This document shows, in pieces, positions 33,805 through 41,682 of a stretch of 64,000 bases of DNA. The translations under genes and the position numbers were made by a program. Source of the stretch: Clostridiales bacterium (lineage in GTDB: Bacteria > Bacillota > Clostridia > Saccharofermentanales > Saccharofermentanaceae). The notes under the pieces are model-generated. The model saw only the letters and a list, made by a program, of their open reading frames with translations, had not been told where the DNA came from and searched no databases. Positions within the stretch are counted from its first letter, which is position 1. The number at the start of each line of letters is the position of its first letter. The DNA is taken from the NCBI GenBank assembly GCA_017427465.1, contig JAFRST010000053.1, positions 42,531 through 106,530 on the forward strand. Reading direction: 5' to 3'.

Positions 33805-34155
33805 ATGGGAAAGATATACGGAAAAACGAAGGTTACTCCAAAACCGAAGAAGAAAAAGAACGAGCACAACCGGCTCCGCGACATCATCGTGAACTTCAGG
33901 GTATCACCGAAAGAGAAGTCCGTCATCGATGCGAGGATCGCTGCAACCGGTATGAGCAAACAGGATTACTACAGGCAGTCATGTATGTTTCAGAAGATAC
34001 TCGTAAGAGGTAACATCCGCACGTTTGCAGCGATCAGAACAACAGTCAGGGAATTGTCGGAGAAGATCGATATGAATCCTGATCTGACAGCACTAGATCC
34101 GGCAGATGCGGAACGTCTGAAAACGATACTGGAGATCCTAAACTATCTGTATTGA
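33805..34155 (+). CDS. mobC: MobC-like relaxosome accessory protein
   Basis: A 116-aa basic protein. A Lys-rich start (KTKVTPKPKKKKNEH) precedes an RHH-like segment (DIIVNFRVSPKEKSVIDARIAATGMSKQDYYRQSCM), typical of MobC/relaxosome proteins. The ATG at 33805 has AAGGAG 7 nt before it; an ATG 6 nt earlier is too close. It likely assists nicking at the oriT nearby. Confidence 0.75.
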   Translation: MGKIYGKTKVTPKPKKKKNEHNRLRDIIVNFRVSPKEKSVIDARIAATGMSKQDYYRQSCMFQKILVRGNIRTFAAIRTTVRELSEKIDMNPDLTALDPADAERLKTILEILNYLY

Positions 34156-34173
34156 TAGTAATCACTTTGGAGA

Positions 34174-34200
34174 GGCTCGGGAATTGTCCCGGGCCTTTTC
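34174..34200 (+). terminator. Stem-loop after mobC
   Basis: GGCTCGGGA / TCCCGGGCC stem followed by TTTTCT. Could end or attenuate the int-mobC transcript before the next gene. Confidence 0.65.
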
Positions 34201-34246
34201 TAATTCCCAAAAACAAAATCTATTTCAAAGAAAGGAAATCAAAACA

Positions 34247-34534
34247 ATGGCAGAAAGATCATATGAAGAAAGAATGCAGGAACTTAAGCAGAAGCGTGAA
34301 CAGCTTATGGCTCGGGAGAGAGAGCTTACGAAGCGGCATAACGCAGAGGAACGTAAGAGGAGAACGAGACGCTTGATCGAGATCGGCGGAATCACGGAGT
34401 CTGTTTTAGGCAGGCCTCTTACTGACCAGGACAAAGTCCGCTTCATGTATTTCCTCAAACTCCAGGAGCAGAGAGGCGGTTTCTTTAGCAAAGCAATGAA
34501 CGAAGACAACGTTGGAGGTGACGCTGATGCCTGA
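34247..34534 (+). CDS. DUF3847-like mobilization accessory protein
   Basis: A 95-aa protein made of a charged helix (SYEERMQELKQKREQLMARERELTKRHNAEERKRRTRR) followed by LIEIGGITESVLGRPLTDQDKVRFMYFLKLQE, the pattern of a small protein usually found next to MobA/MobL relaxases. AAAGGAAA precedes the ATG. Its exact function is unknown. Confidence 0.7.
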   Translation: MAERSYEERMQELKQKREQLMARERELTKRHNAEERKRRTRRLIEIGGITESVLGRPLTDQDKVRFMYFLKLQEQRGGFFSKAMNEDNVGGDADA

Positions 34535-34571
34535 CCCTTATCCAACACATTCCTTATCCCTTAGGTTACTA

Positions 34572-34613
34572 AGGGCGCACTTATATGTGGGCGGTGCCCA
34601 CATTACAGTGCGC
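34572..34613. other. oriT: Candidate origin of transfer (oriT) with MOBQ nic sequence
   Basis: On the minus strand the sequence TAAGTGCGCCCT (34572-34583) matches the RSF1010/MOBQ nic consensus TAAGTGCGC^CCT. It lies at the foot of a two-stage palindrome: GCGCACT tata TGTGGGC ggt GCCCACA ttac AGTGCGC. Further small hairpins (AGGGCTTTGCCCT, AAGGACGCTTCGCTCCTT, CCAAGTTTCACTTGG, GCGGAC/GTCCGC) fill the gap to the relaxase start. Confidence 0.7.
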
Positions 34614-34771
34614 TCTCCGAGGGGTCTTATGCAGACGGCACCAAAGGGCTTTGCCCTCTTGGAAACCCACAAGGACGCTTCGCTCCTTGACCTCGACCAA
34701 GTTTCACTTGGATGGAGTCTTGCGGACGCTATAGCAGTCCGCAACAGCATCAATAGAGGAGGGCGTGGATC

Positions 34772-36298
34772 ATGTCGATATACCATTGCTCGATAAAAGT
34801 CGTGAGCCGCGCTGGTGGCCGTTCTGCTGTTGCCTCCGCCGCCTACAGAGCAGGTGAGAAGCTCCATAACGAAGAGACAGGTCTGACCCATGACTTCACA
34901 CACAAAGGCGGCGTCGTAATGAACGAAGTCATCCTTCCGGACAACGCTCCGAGACGGTATCTAGATCGCGAAGTCTTATGGAACGAAGTGCAGCAGATCG
35001 AGAAGCGTTCTGATGCACAGTTCGCACGTGAGGTCGAAGTTGCTCTCCCGAACGAAATGACACGTGATCAACAGATCGAATGTGTCAGAAACTTTATCAA
35101 AGAGAACTTTGTCAAAGAGGGCATGATTGCTGACTGGGCCCTTCACGATAAAGGTGACGGCAACCCTCATGCACACATCATGTTAACTCTCAGAGGAATA
35201 GATGAGCATGAGCAGTGGCTCAAGAAGCAGAAAACTGTTTTCGCAAACGGGAGAGATGAAAAAGGCAGGGCGATATTTGATCCGTCGAAACCTTCCTACG
35301 ATCCCAAGAGGAAAGAAGAAACTTCCAAGTACCGCATCCCGCAGCTGGACAAAAACGGCAAGCAAAAAGTCAGAGTCCGCAAGGGCAAGGGAACGGAATA
35401 TCTCTGGGAGAAGATCACAGTCCCGGAGAACAACTGGAACGATCACAGCAAGGCTGAAATCTGGAGAGCATCTTGGGCAGAACACTGTAACCGATATCTT
35501 GCAAAAGACAAGCAGATCGATCACAGAAGTTATGCCAGGCAGGGGAAAGATAAAGAGCCGACCATCCACGAAGGCGTTACCGCCAGAAAGATGGAAGCGA
35601 AAGGCAAAGTTGCTGACAGATGCCAGATCAACAGAGAGATCCGTGAACGGAACTCTATCAGACAACAGATCCGGGAAATAACCGGAGAGATCACAAAACT
35701 TATCACCGAGAAAGCGAGGTCCATATATGGAAGATTTGAAAAACTTAGAAGAACTTTTGGAGATCCTGAAGGCGCAAGAGCAGATGCAGGACATCTTGGA
35801 GCACCAGCAGGCGGAGATCGATTCTCTGCAAGAGCAGCTGGAAGAATCGCTGAAGTTAAACGAGCAGCTGACGACACAGAACAAGCGATTGAAAGAACAG
35901 ATAAACGAATTATCGAACTTAAAGCAATGATCAAGGAGGCAAAGGATAATATCTATGAAAGATTCGAACGACTTAAAGCCAGACGTGCTGCTTTCCGAGA
36001 TGGAGGATATGCAGAAGCAACTGGAGAAGCAGCAGGCTCGATTGGAAGCACTGCAAGAGGAGAACTCCGAAGCACACAAGACAGCATCGGCTCTTTCCTC
36101 AGAGAACTTGAGGCTAAGGAGCGAGCTTCAGAAGAAAAGCGACACGATAATATCTCAGAACGAGAAACTGAAAGATCAGGCGATAGTCGAAGCGGATCTC
36201 GTGAAGAGCGAGGAAGCGAAGAGAGCCGGAGAGAAAGCCCTAAGGGAAGCGGACCTGTTAAAGGCAATCCAGGAAGGCAGAGAGGCGGAGCTCGATGA
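34772..36298 (+). CDS. mobA: MobA/MobL (MOBQ) family relaxase
   Basis: A 508-aa relaxase. The N terminus has MSIYHCSIKVVSRAGGRSAVASAAYRAGEKL with the catalytic Tyr region, followed by the metal-binding histidine motif GDGNPHAHIMLTLRGI (about residues 126-141). It nicks oriT and pilots the strand into a recipient. The C-terminal half (from about 320) is Glu/Arg/Ser/Gly-rich and of low complexity; here it is overlapped in another frame by two coiled-coil genes. This part may have been shaped by the overlapping frames. Confidence 0.9.
   Translation: MSIYHCSIKVVSRAGGRSAVASAAYRAGEKLHNEETGLTHDFTHKGGVVMNEVILPDNAPRRYLDREVLWNEVQQIEKRSDAQFAREVEVALPNEMTRDQQIECVRNFIKENFVKEGMIADWALHDKGDGNPHAHIMLTLRGIDEHEQWLKKQKTVFANGRDEKGRAIFDPSKPSYDPKRKEETSKYRIPQLDKNGKQKVRVRKGKGTEYLWEKITVPENNWNDHSKAEIWRASWAEHCNRYLAKDKQIDHRSYARQGKDKEPTIHEGVTARKMEAKGKVADRCQINREIRERNSIRQQIREITGEITKLITEKARSIYGRFEKLRRTFGDPEGARADAGHLGAPAGGDRFSARAAGRIAEVKRAADDTEQAIERTDKRIIELKAMIKEAKDNIYERFERLKARRAAFRDGGYAEATGEAAGSIGSTARGELRSTQDSIGSFLRELEAKERASEEKRHDNISERETERSGDSRSGSREERGSEESRRESPKGSGPVKGNPGRQRGGAR
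35727..35930 (+). CDS. Nested coiled-coil protein (67 aa) inside mobA
   Basis: MEDLKNLEELLEILKAQEQ... is an uninterrupted amphipathic heptad pattern (LLEILKAQEQMQDILEHQQAEIDSL region) read in the +1 frame inside the relaxase gene. GAGG lies 8 nt before the ATG. The clean heptads and absence of stops in an overlapping frame suggest a real product rather than chance. Confidence 0.5.
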   Translation: MEDLKNLEELLEILKAQEQMQDILEHQQAEIDSLQEQLEESLKLNEQLTTQNKRLKEQINELSNLKQ

Positions 36299-36980
36299 AC
36301 GGGAGGCCGAGATCAAGCGCAAGGAAGGCGATCTTGTGGCAGAGATCGAGACAGAAGCTATGAAGCGTGTCTTCGATGTCCGATATAAGCTAAATGAGGA
36401 GCACAAGCGTAAGGAAGAGCACATCTGGGAAATGTCTCGATTAAGAGAGCAGGCAACCGCAGACAAGTACAAGAAGCTGACGATAAGGTATCAAGTGGAA
36501 TTCACGATACTCCTGTTCTATGGTGTTATCGTAACTGCGCTGCAGGTTATCGCCACTCCGAAGTTAATGGAAGGAGCCATTAAGTTCATCGCATACTGGT
36601 TTCAGGCTCTCGTTGATTTCGATACGAACGTGATCGGCTTTGGTCACAAGGTTGCTAATATCAGCAGCCTTATTCCGAACCCTACGGCGGCCGGCATCGT
36701 CTTCTGGGTGCTGCTGATACTCATTTCCGTTATAGTGATCGGAATCGTGTATCTGACAATCTACAGCCTCATTATCACCTATGTGAGATATCTGAAGATG
36801 AACCAGTTCGACAGATACACTGTGATAGCCGCTATAACGGCCTTGGCGTTCACCGTATTCCTTGCGAATGTGATAAAGGGTATTGCACCCATAAATCTCT
36901 TCGCGATCCAAATAGGCCTGTTCCTGGCTTATTCAGGAGTGCGGGCTTTGGCAGTGGATAAACGATACGCAATACGATAA
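35955..36980 (+). CDS. Coiled-coil membrane protein overlapping the relaxase
   Basis: A 341-aa protein. Residues 1-160 form a long coiled coil (LSEMEDMQKQLEKQQARLEALQEEN); residues about 175-335 contain four hydrophobic helices (IRYQVEFTILLFYGVIVTALQVI; AAGIVFWVLLILISVIVIGI; YTVIAAITALAFTVFLANVI; INLFAIQIGLFLAYSGV). The first 344 bp overlap the relaxase in a different frame. AAGGAGG is 15 nt before the ATG, rather far. It probably links mobilization to the membrane; a truncated homologue sits at 45.89 kb. Confidence 0.75.
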   Translation: MKDSNDLKPDVLLSEMEDMQKQLEKQQARLEALQEENSEAHKTASALSSENLRLRSELQKKSDTIISQNEKLKDQAIVEADLVKSEEAKRAGEKALREADLLKAIQEGREAELDEREAEIKRKEGDLVAEIETEAMKRVFDVRYKLNEEHKRKEEHIWEMSRLREQATADKYKKLTIRYQVEFTILLFYGVIVTALQVIATPKLMEGAIKFIAYWFQALVDFDTNVIGFGHKVANISSLIPNPTAAGIVFWVLLILISVIVIGIVYLTIYSLIITYVRYLKMNQFDRYTVIAAITALAFTVFLANVIKGIAPINLFAIQIGLFLAYSGVRALAVDKRYAIR

Positions 36981-36985
36981 TCAAA

Positions 36986-37030
36986 AAAATGATGCCCATG
37001 TCGGTTTGTTCCGGCATGGGCGTCATTTTT
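36986..37030 (+). terminator. Terminator of the mobilization operon
   Basis: AAATGATGCCCATG / CATGGGCGTCATTTTT stem with TCGG...CCGG interior, followed by GTT. Confidence 0.85.
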
Positions 37031-37066
37031 GTTAACGATATATTTAAGCTATTATGAATGTCAGCC

Positions 37067-37384
37067 CTAAAAATCCTTATGAATATCGTTCTGAATCACG
37101 TACTTGCCATTGTTCTTTCTAGTTATTATGTCTACAGCTTTATCTATTAAAGCTATTAGTTCTTGTCGTGTTTTTTCATTGGGGCATCCAACATATTTAA
37201 ACTCTTTCTCATTATCAATGAAGAATGTGTCGTACAGGTCACTCACAGCCATAAAGGCATCTGTAAGGTCCTTATCATCGTTCCACTCCGGTGGATTATC
37301 ATTATCTATGATTTCACCATCCTCGTTATAAAGCCATACACAATAAGTATTATATTCAAGCATCAATCTTATTTTTTTAATCAT
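37067..37384 (-). CDS. Putative immunity protein (105 aa)
   Basis: Small acidic soluble protein (IKKIRLMLEYNTYCVWLYNEDGEIIDNDNPPEW) starting 7 bp behind a toxin-like gene. Size, acidity and position fit an immunity partner of a polymorphic toxin; no family is recognised with certainty. Confidence 0.55.
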   Translation of the reverse strand: MIKKIRLMLEYNTYCVWLYNEDGEIIDNDNPPEWNDDKDLTDAFMAVSDLYDTFFIDNEKEFKYVGCPNEKTRQELIALIDKAVDIITRKNNGKYVIQNDIHKDF

Positions 37385-37391
37385 ATCTTTA

Positions 37392-37802
37392 TTACTCCTT
37401 CATGCTTTTGGGGTTTGCACCAACAATATAACCATTACTGCCAACCTGGACTGCTATGCGTTGTGTAACTCCATTATATACAAACTCATATACTGTACGC
37501 GGATTTCTTTTTCCTTGGGTCCCAACTATATTACCTTGGTAAACAGCCTCGAGGACATAATCTGGTATTTCATCATTAGAAATTCCTTTCCCGTTGAATT
37601 CGTGACCATGCTCGTTGATTATATGCTGTAATCCGGAACTGTTGTTTCCTTCTTCTAACCATACGATTCTTCCTTTGGGATCTCGTGTAATCATTACGAC
37701 CTTATCAGGTGATATTTTATCTCCATTAGAAATAACCTCATCGATAAGAGCCTTGCCTTCGCCGCTAGTACCGGAGAATAAATGCGAGCTTCCTTTACTC
37801 AT
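37392..37802 (-). CDS. Stand-alone polymorphic-toxin C-terminal domain
   Basis: A 136-aa protein starting MSKGSSHLFSGTSGEGKALIDEV. The GSSHLFSGTxGEGKAL lead and the domain KIVMITRDPKGRIVWLEEGN...LQHIINEHGHEF...TVYEFVYNGVTQRIAVQVGSNGYIVGANP-like pattern resemble RNase-like toxin tips at the ends of large secreted toxins. Here only the tip is encoded, without export domain. ATG 37802 has GGGAGG 7 nt before it and overlaps the stop of the DUF4417 gene by 8 nt. An RNase activity is inferred. Confidence 0.6.
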   Translation of the reverse strand: MSKGSSHLFSGTSGEGKALIDEVISNGDKISPDKVVMITRDPKGRIVWLEEGNNSSGLQHIINEHGHEFNGKGISNDEIPDYVLEAVYQGNIVGTQGKRNPRTVYEFVYNGVTQRIAVQVGSNGYIVGANPKSMKE

Positions 37803-38520
37803 GATCATTCCTCCCTTCGTAATAAGCCGCAGTTGAACTTTTAAATGAAATGACTGTTATACCAGCATCTCGTAACCTGTCAAAGCATGGGTAATTTGAA
37901 GAACCATAGACGATTATTGCAATAGGTGACAATCTCCTTATCATTTCCTCAAGACCTTCCTCGAAGCGTGATCGATCAATCAGTTTTCTAGGACTACCGC
38001 CAACAGTACCTATTGCAACAATTGAATTCTTCTCAATCCCTTCAAAGCAATAGTCATATGTCTCACTTGTACCCCACCGAGCATTGTTGATGACTTCCAA
38101 GCCTTGTTTACCAGACCAGTATCCAAAGGCTCTCATCCGATAAATGTTCCAGACTTTAATGGGATATGGGAAATCCTGATACAAAGAGAAATCAGGTGTT
38201 ATTATTCCTCTAAAATGCTTGAGTATCCTCAATGCAAGCCATGGATAAAGCCAAATGCTTGTTCGAACACTGTCAAATTTGTAATCATCAATATAAAAGC
38301 AAACATATGCTTCACTTCGATAGTTCCTATCTTTTCTAACAAACTTTTTATGAAGTTGCTTTGCTTCCTCCCATGTAAGAATACTTTCCGGGATATTGGT
38401 AACAATCGTCGGACATACAGGAATATCGAATTTTGCAAATCTAGCTCCTCTGCACATATATGCATTCCAAATGTCCCTGAGGCCTGTTCTTCTCTTATTA
38501 CTACAATCTTTATTTGGCAT
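37795..38520 (-). CDS. DUF4417-family protein
   Basis: A 241-aa protein with the DUF4417 core: GIITPDFSLYQDFPYPIKVWNIYRMRAFGYW, VINNARWGTSETYDYCFEGI, and IVAIGTVGGSPRKLIDRSRFEEGLEEMIRRLSPIAIIVYG. The family occurs on phages and mobile elements with unknown function. The start at 38520 follows AAAGGATGG. Its stop overlaps the toxin gene, making a three-gene leftward operon. Confidence 0.75.
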   Translation of the reverse strand: MPNKDCSNKRRTGLRDIWNAYMCRGARFAKFDIPVCPTIVTNIPESILTWEEAKQLHKKFVRKDRNYRSEAYVCFYIDDYKFDSVRTSIWLYPWLALRILKHFRGIITPDFSLYQDFPYPIKVWNIYRMRAFGYWSGKQGLEVINNARWGTSETYDYCFEGIEKNSIVAIGTVGGSPRKLIDRSRFEEGLEEMIRRLSPIAIIVYGSSNYPCFDRLRDAGITVISFKSSTAAYYEGRNDHE

Positions 38521-38670
38521 GAGTATTACCATCCTTTCTTGACAAACTTTATTTCAAGGGACAAAGAGTAAATTTCTTTGTTGATGGTAGAATAAAAGAT
38601 ATAAAGATCTTTTACTTGATGACAGCCTTGCAAAAACATTGCAAACGATTGCAAAAGGAGGCGTTAAGAT

Positions 38671-39783
38671 ATGAATTACGGACAGTTCCTAAAAAAGCTA
38701 AAAAAGTACTGCATTAATAAAAAGATTAAAAACGAAGACCTTGTAAATCCCTTGTTGCAACCAATTGTTAAAGCAGCAAACATCAAAAAAGAAAAGGGGG
38801 ATTTTAAGGGGGAGTTGCTTTACTATGAGATTTCAGAATCCAGTCGAATCATCAATAATCGACTCGACATATCACCAAAGATCAGAGACGCCCTTAAGAT
38901 TCCTGAGATAGAAGATCATATAGCATCTGCAGTTTGTACATTCTACGATACCAACATCGATAAGAATTTGATTGGTGATATGATTGATGATTTTCTTACA
39001 GTAATTGAGTCTGATGCTACATTCTCCAAGAAAGAAATATCATGTATCAAATCATATTCGAATGAACCAGAAGTATTTCTTGAAAAGATCCTAATCAAAT
39101 CTCTTAAGGAGTACAACGGGATTAAAAATACAGATGATTCTATTATATGGAGCAATGGTGATAACTATATTAAGGTGATTGAAGGCGATATTTTTAACTA
39201 TGCGTTAGGTAGAAGATTAAAGCAACAAAGAATAGTTGTCATTCCTGTAAATACTGCTTTTGACACACATGTGTCGAACAAACTTGAATGTAACAATCTT
39301 CCGGTAGTATCAAATACAACTCTGCATGGCCAATTCCTGATTCGCGTGTATAAAAGTGGAATTACAGAAGATGATATTAAAAGAAGAATAGCAAATGATC
39401 TTTCGGTTAACGGCTTGATTGACAGTAAAACAGACCACATATCACTTCCTATAGGTTCTATAGCTACGCTTGACTTTGATAATGCGACGATTTATCTACT
39501 TGCTGTATCACATTTTGATGAACACAACAATGCCCACAGTTCCAAAAAAGAGATTCGAGAAGCAATTTCGTGCATGGTGGACTATTATGATAAAAAGGGT
39601 CAAGGCTATGATCTCTATATGCCATTGATCGGGACCGGCATGTCCAGAGCTCGACTTTCATATCAACAAGCGTTCGATATGATCGTTGATACTATACTTT
39701 TGAATAAGCAACTAATACAAGGTAAAATAAATATAGTTGTTCAGCCCGAAGTTATGAACAATATCAAAATTAGGAAGGAGTAG
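38671..39783 (+). CDS. Thoeris-like macro-domain protein (effector candidate)
   Basis: A 370-aa soluble protein. The N-terminal 150 residues are helical (FLKKLKKYCINKKIKNEDLVNPLLQPIVK) and unassigned. Residues about 165-360 resemble a ThsA/DUF6430-type macro domain: RIVVIPVNTAFDTHV (ligand loop 1), HGQFLIRVY, LPIGSIATLDFDNATIYLLAVSHFDEH, and YMPLIGTGMSRARLSYQQAFDMIV (loop 2). No membrane segment is present, unlike macro-type ThsA with transmembrane helices. It ends 5 bp before a TIR-like gene, so the pair is a candidate anti-phage module sensing an NAD-derived signal. Confidence 0.65.
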   Translation: MNYGQFLKKLKKYCINKKIKNEDLVNPLLQPIVKAANIKKEKGDFKGELLYYEISESSRIINNRLDISPKIRDALKIPEIEDHIASAVCTFYDTNIDKNLIGDMIDDFLTVIESDATFSKKEISCIKSYSNEPEVFLEKILIKSLKEYNGIKNTDDSIIWSNGDNYIKVIEGDIFNYALGRRLKQQRIVVIPVNTAFDTHVSNKLECNNLPVVSNTTLHGQFLIRVYKSGITEDDIKRRIANDLSVNGLIDSKTDHISLPIGSIATLDFDNATIYLLAVSHFDEHNNAHSSKKEIREAISCMVDYYDKKGQGYDLYMPLIGTGMSRARLSYQQAFDMIVDTILLNKQLIQGKINIVVQPEVMNNIKIRKE

Positions 39784-39788
39784 TAATC

Positions 39789-40301
39789 ATGTCGTATCGA
39801 ACTTACACATATTTAGCCGCAGATTGGGACAACGATAAAGAGGTTATAGATAAATTACGCTCATGGAACGATAGTGACTATTGGGGTTTATCATTCAAAG
39901 ATGCACATGATTTAATGCAATCAAGCGATTCCAGCCTGAACTGTTCAATAAAAGATAATCTGGGCGATAGAATGGATGTCTCCAAGACTTTTGTTTTGAT
40001 AGTCGGTGAAAAAACAAAGTCCGTAAGAGCTGGAAGTTGCTCGTATTGCAGCCACTACAGCTACTCTTCAGGTTGTGATAAGGGCTGGTCAACGAGCTTA
40101 AAGAGCTTTATTGAATATGAATGCGACAAAGCTGTAAGAGATGGATTGAAGATAGTCGTTATCTATAATTCTGCATATGTGTTTAAGAGCCGCTGCCCAG
40201 ATGCAGTGGTTGATGAAGGAACTCACATTGCTGGATACAGTTGGGAAAACGGTTCCAAAAAGTGGAATTATTCAGCAATCAAAAAAGCAATAATGGAATA
40301 A
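39789..40301 (+). CDS. TIR-like (ThsB-type) protein
   Basis: A 170-aa protein: YRTYTYLAADWDNDKEVIDKLRSWNDSDYWGLSF, SSLNCSIKDNLGDRMDVSKTFVLIVGEKTKSVR and IEYECDKAVRDGLKIVVIYN match the DUF1863/TIR-like fold, with the central IVGEKT strand and conserved C-terminal helix. Thoeris ThsB proteins of this fold make a cyclic ADP-ribose signal on phage infection. Here it is the second gene after the macro-domain protein. Catalytic Glu could be in IEYE; this is inference. Confidence 0.65.
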   Translation: MSYRTYTYLAADWDNDKEVIDKLRSWNDSDYWGLSFKDAHDLMQSSDSSLNCSIKDNLGDRMDVSKTFVLIVGEKTKSVRAGSCSYCSHYSYSSGCDKGWSTSLKSFIEYECDKAVRDGLKIVVIYNSAYVFKSRCPDAVVDEGTHIAGYSWENGSKKWNYSAIKKAIME

Positions 40302-40342
40302 AAATCCAAATAAAAAAATGTGTAAAAAGACAGTGAACAATA

Positions 40343-40371
40343 ATGCCCGCGCCGAAGAATGGCGTGGGCAT
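40343..40371. terminator. Terminator between convergent TIR-like and anti-sigma genes
   Basis: ATGCCCGCGCC / GGCGTGGGCAT stem with a short A-rich loop, serving both directions. Confidence 0.7.
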
Positions 40372-40403
40372 CATCTTTCATGAAACTGAAATGATGATTT
40401 GGA

Positions 40404-41012
40404 TTATTCGTATAGTTCCTTATCAAGCTCCCAGTTACCGCAAGGAACACCTTCGTTATGCATAGCCTGTTCCTGCCAGATGCAAGAATCATAACCGGCA
40501 ATACACATGTGATTTGCCACATAATTTCCTGAAGCGTCAAAGATGAGTTCGACCCAACCGGGATTATTGATCGTACCGCCGATAAAAATAACATTTCTCG
40601 AGCCATCGTTATTCACGATCTCATAGCGATAATATTCAGTGTCGCTACACTGATTCGTAACATCAATTTTAACATCTCCAACGACAAGGTATAATCTTCC
40701 GTTTTCCACCAGTGAATAGCTCTTGTTTTCATCGTAGTCAATTGATACAACAGATTCATCCGGATGCTGCTCAACCGTGATCTCCTGACCGCCAGCTGTA
40801 AATACTCTGATAAGATTAGTTGCTGCATTGACTATCTGTGTCCTGGTAGCAGGGATTATCATCAGAACAACAAGTGCTGCTGCAACTGCAGCAAGTGTGC
40901 CAGTCCATACCTTTCCTTTGTTCTTTGTTTTTCCTATAACAGCTTCGATCTCGGATTTGCGGCCTTCGTTGATCTGGATCTTGTTATATGTACTTTTAAA
41001 TCGATTTTCCAT
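40404..41012 (-). CDS. Membrane anti-sigma factor (putative)
   Basis: A 202-aa protein: cytoplasmic N terminus (residues 1-33), one transmembrane helix (WTGTLAAVAAALVVLMIIPA, 36-55) and an external domain with an Ala-rich linker (VNAATNLIRVFTAGGQEI). It follows an ECF sigma gene by 2 bp, the standard layout of sigma/anti-sigma pairs. Confidence 0.75.
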   Translation of the reverse strand: MENRFKSTYNKIQINEGRKSEIEAVIGKTKNKGKVWTGTLAAVAAALVVLMIIPATRTQIVNAATNLIRVFTAGGQEITVEQHPDESVVSIDYDENKSYSLVENGRLYLVVGDVKIDVTNQCSDTEYYRYEIVNNDGSRNVIFIGGTINNPGWVELIFDASGNYVANHMCIAGYDSCIWQEQAMHNEGVPCGNWELDKELYE

Positions 41013-41014
41013 AA

Positions 41015-41488
41015 TTATTCCTCCAGTAACTTCTTCAATTCTTCTTTGCCTCTGCTGATCCTCATTGCTACAGCTGATTCCGATACCTTGAGAATTGCGG
41101 ATATCTCTTTGTAGGAATAGCCTTCATAGTAATGAAGAAAGATAGGCATCCTGGTCTTTTCGTCGATTAGATTGAGCGCATTGAATAATGAATTGTCATC
41201 TGATGTGTATTCTTCAGAGCTTCCAATCACGTCGGCGTAGTCATCAATATCAACGTGTGTTTTGTATCTCGGAGATTTTAGATAATCCTTACATCTATTT
41301 GCAGTTACCTTAAGCAGATATGATTTTTCTGTTCCTTGCCTGATTACAAAAGGCCTTGATATAAGCTTAACGAAAACATCCTGAACGATGTCCTCAGCCT
41401 CGCATTTACTGCCGACATAAGATAAAGCAAATCTGTAAAGGTCATTTCCGTATTGAGAAAAAAGTCTCATTACAGTATCTTTCTTCAA
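41015..41488 (-). CDS. ECF-type RNA polymerase sigma factor
   Basis: A 157-aa sigma-70 family protein. Region 2 is seen in YRFALSYVGSKCEAEDIVQDVFVKLISRP and region 4 in MPIFLHYYEGYSYKEISAILKVSESAVAMRISRGKEELKKLL. It likely controls its own operon and unknown targets, held by the membrane anti-sigma protein encoded behind it. Confidence 0.9.
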   Translation of the reverse strand: MKKDTVMRLFSQYGNDLYRFALSYVGSKCEAEDIVQDVFVKLISRPFVIRQGTEKSYLLKVTANRCKDYLKSPRYKTHVDIDDYADVIGSSEEYTSDDNSLFNALNLIDEKTRMPIFLHYYEGYSYKEISAILKVSESAVAMRISRGKEELKKLLEE

Positions 41489-41682
41489 AGTCGAACCTCC
41501 TGTTTGTATATTTGAGATCTCACTAACACTACGATTTAGAAAAGGATATTCTCACACCAAAGTTAACAAAAGACAGTTAAAACTTATTGGCGAGAGAATC
41601 TTTTTATTATGTGTATTGACCACATGATATAATAAACACGTTCAGGGGGGACCTTGATATACTGATTCGGGAGGATTTGTTT

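Noticed and set aside
34512..34796. Open frame of 94 codons between the DUF3847-like gene and the relaxase
   Set aside because: It runs through the oriT palindrome and several hairpins, has no recognisable protein pattern and overlaps the relaxase start; the DNA is better explained as oriT.
37067..37468. Plus-strand frames opposite the toxin/immunity genes
   Set aside because: No ribosome sites and no protein-like pattern; the minus-strand genes are spaced as an operon.
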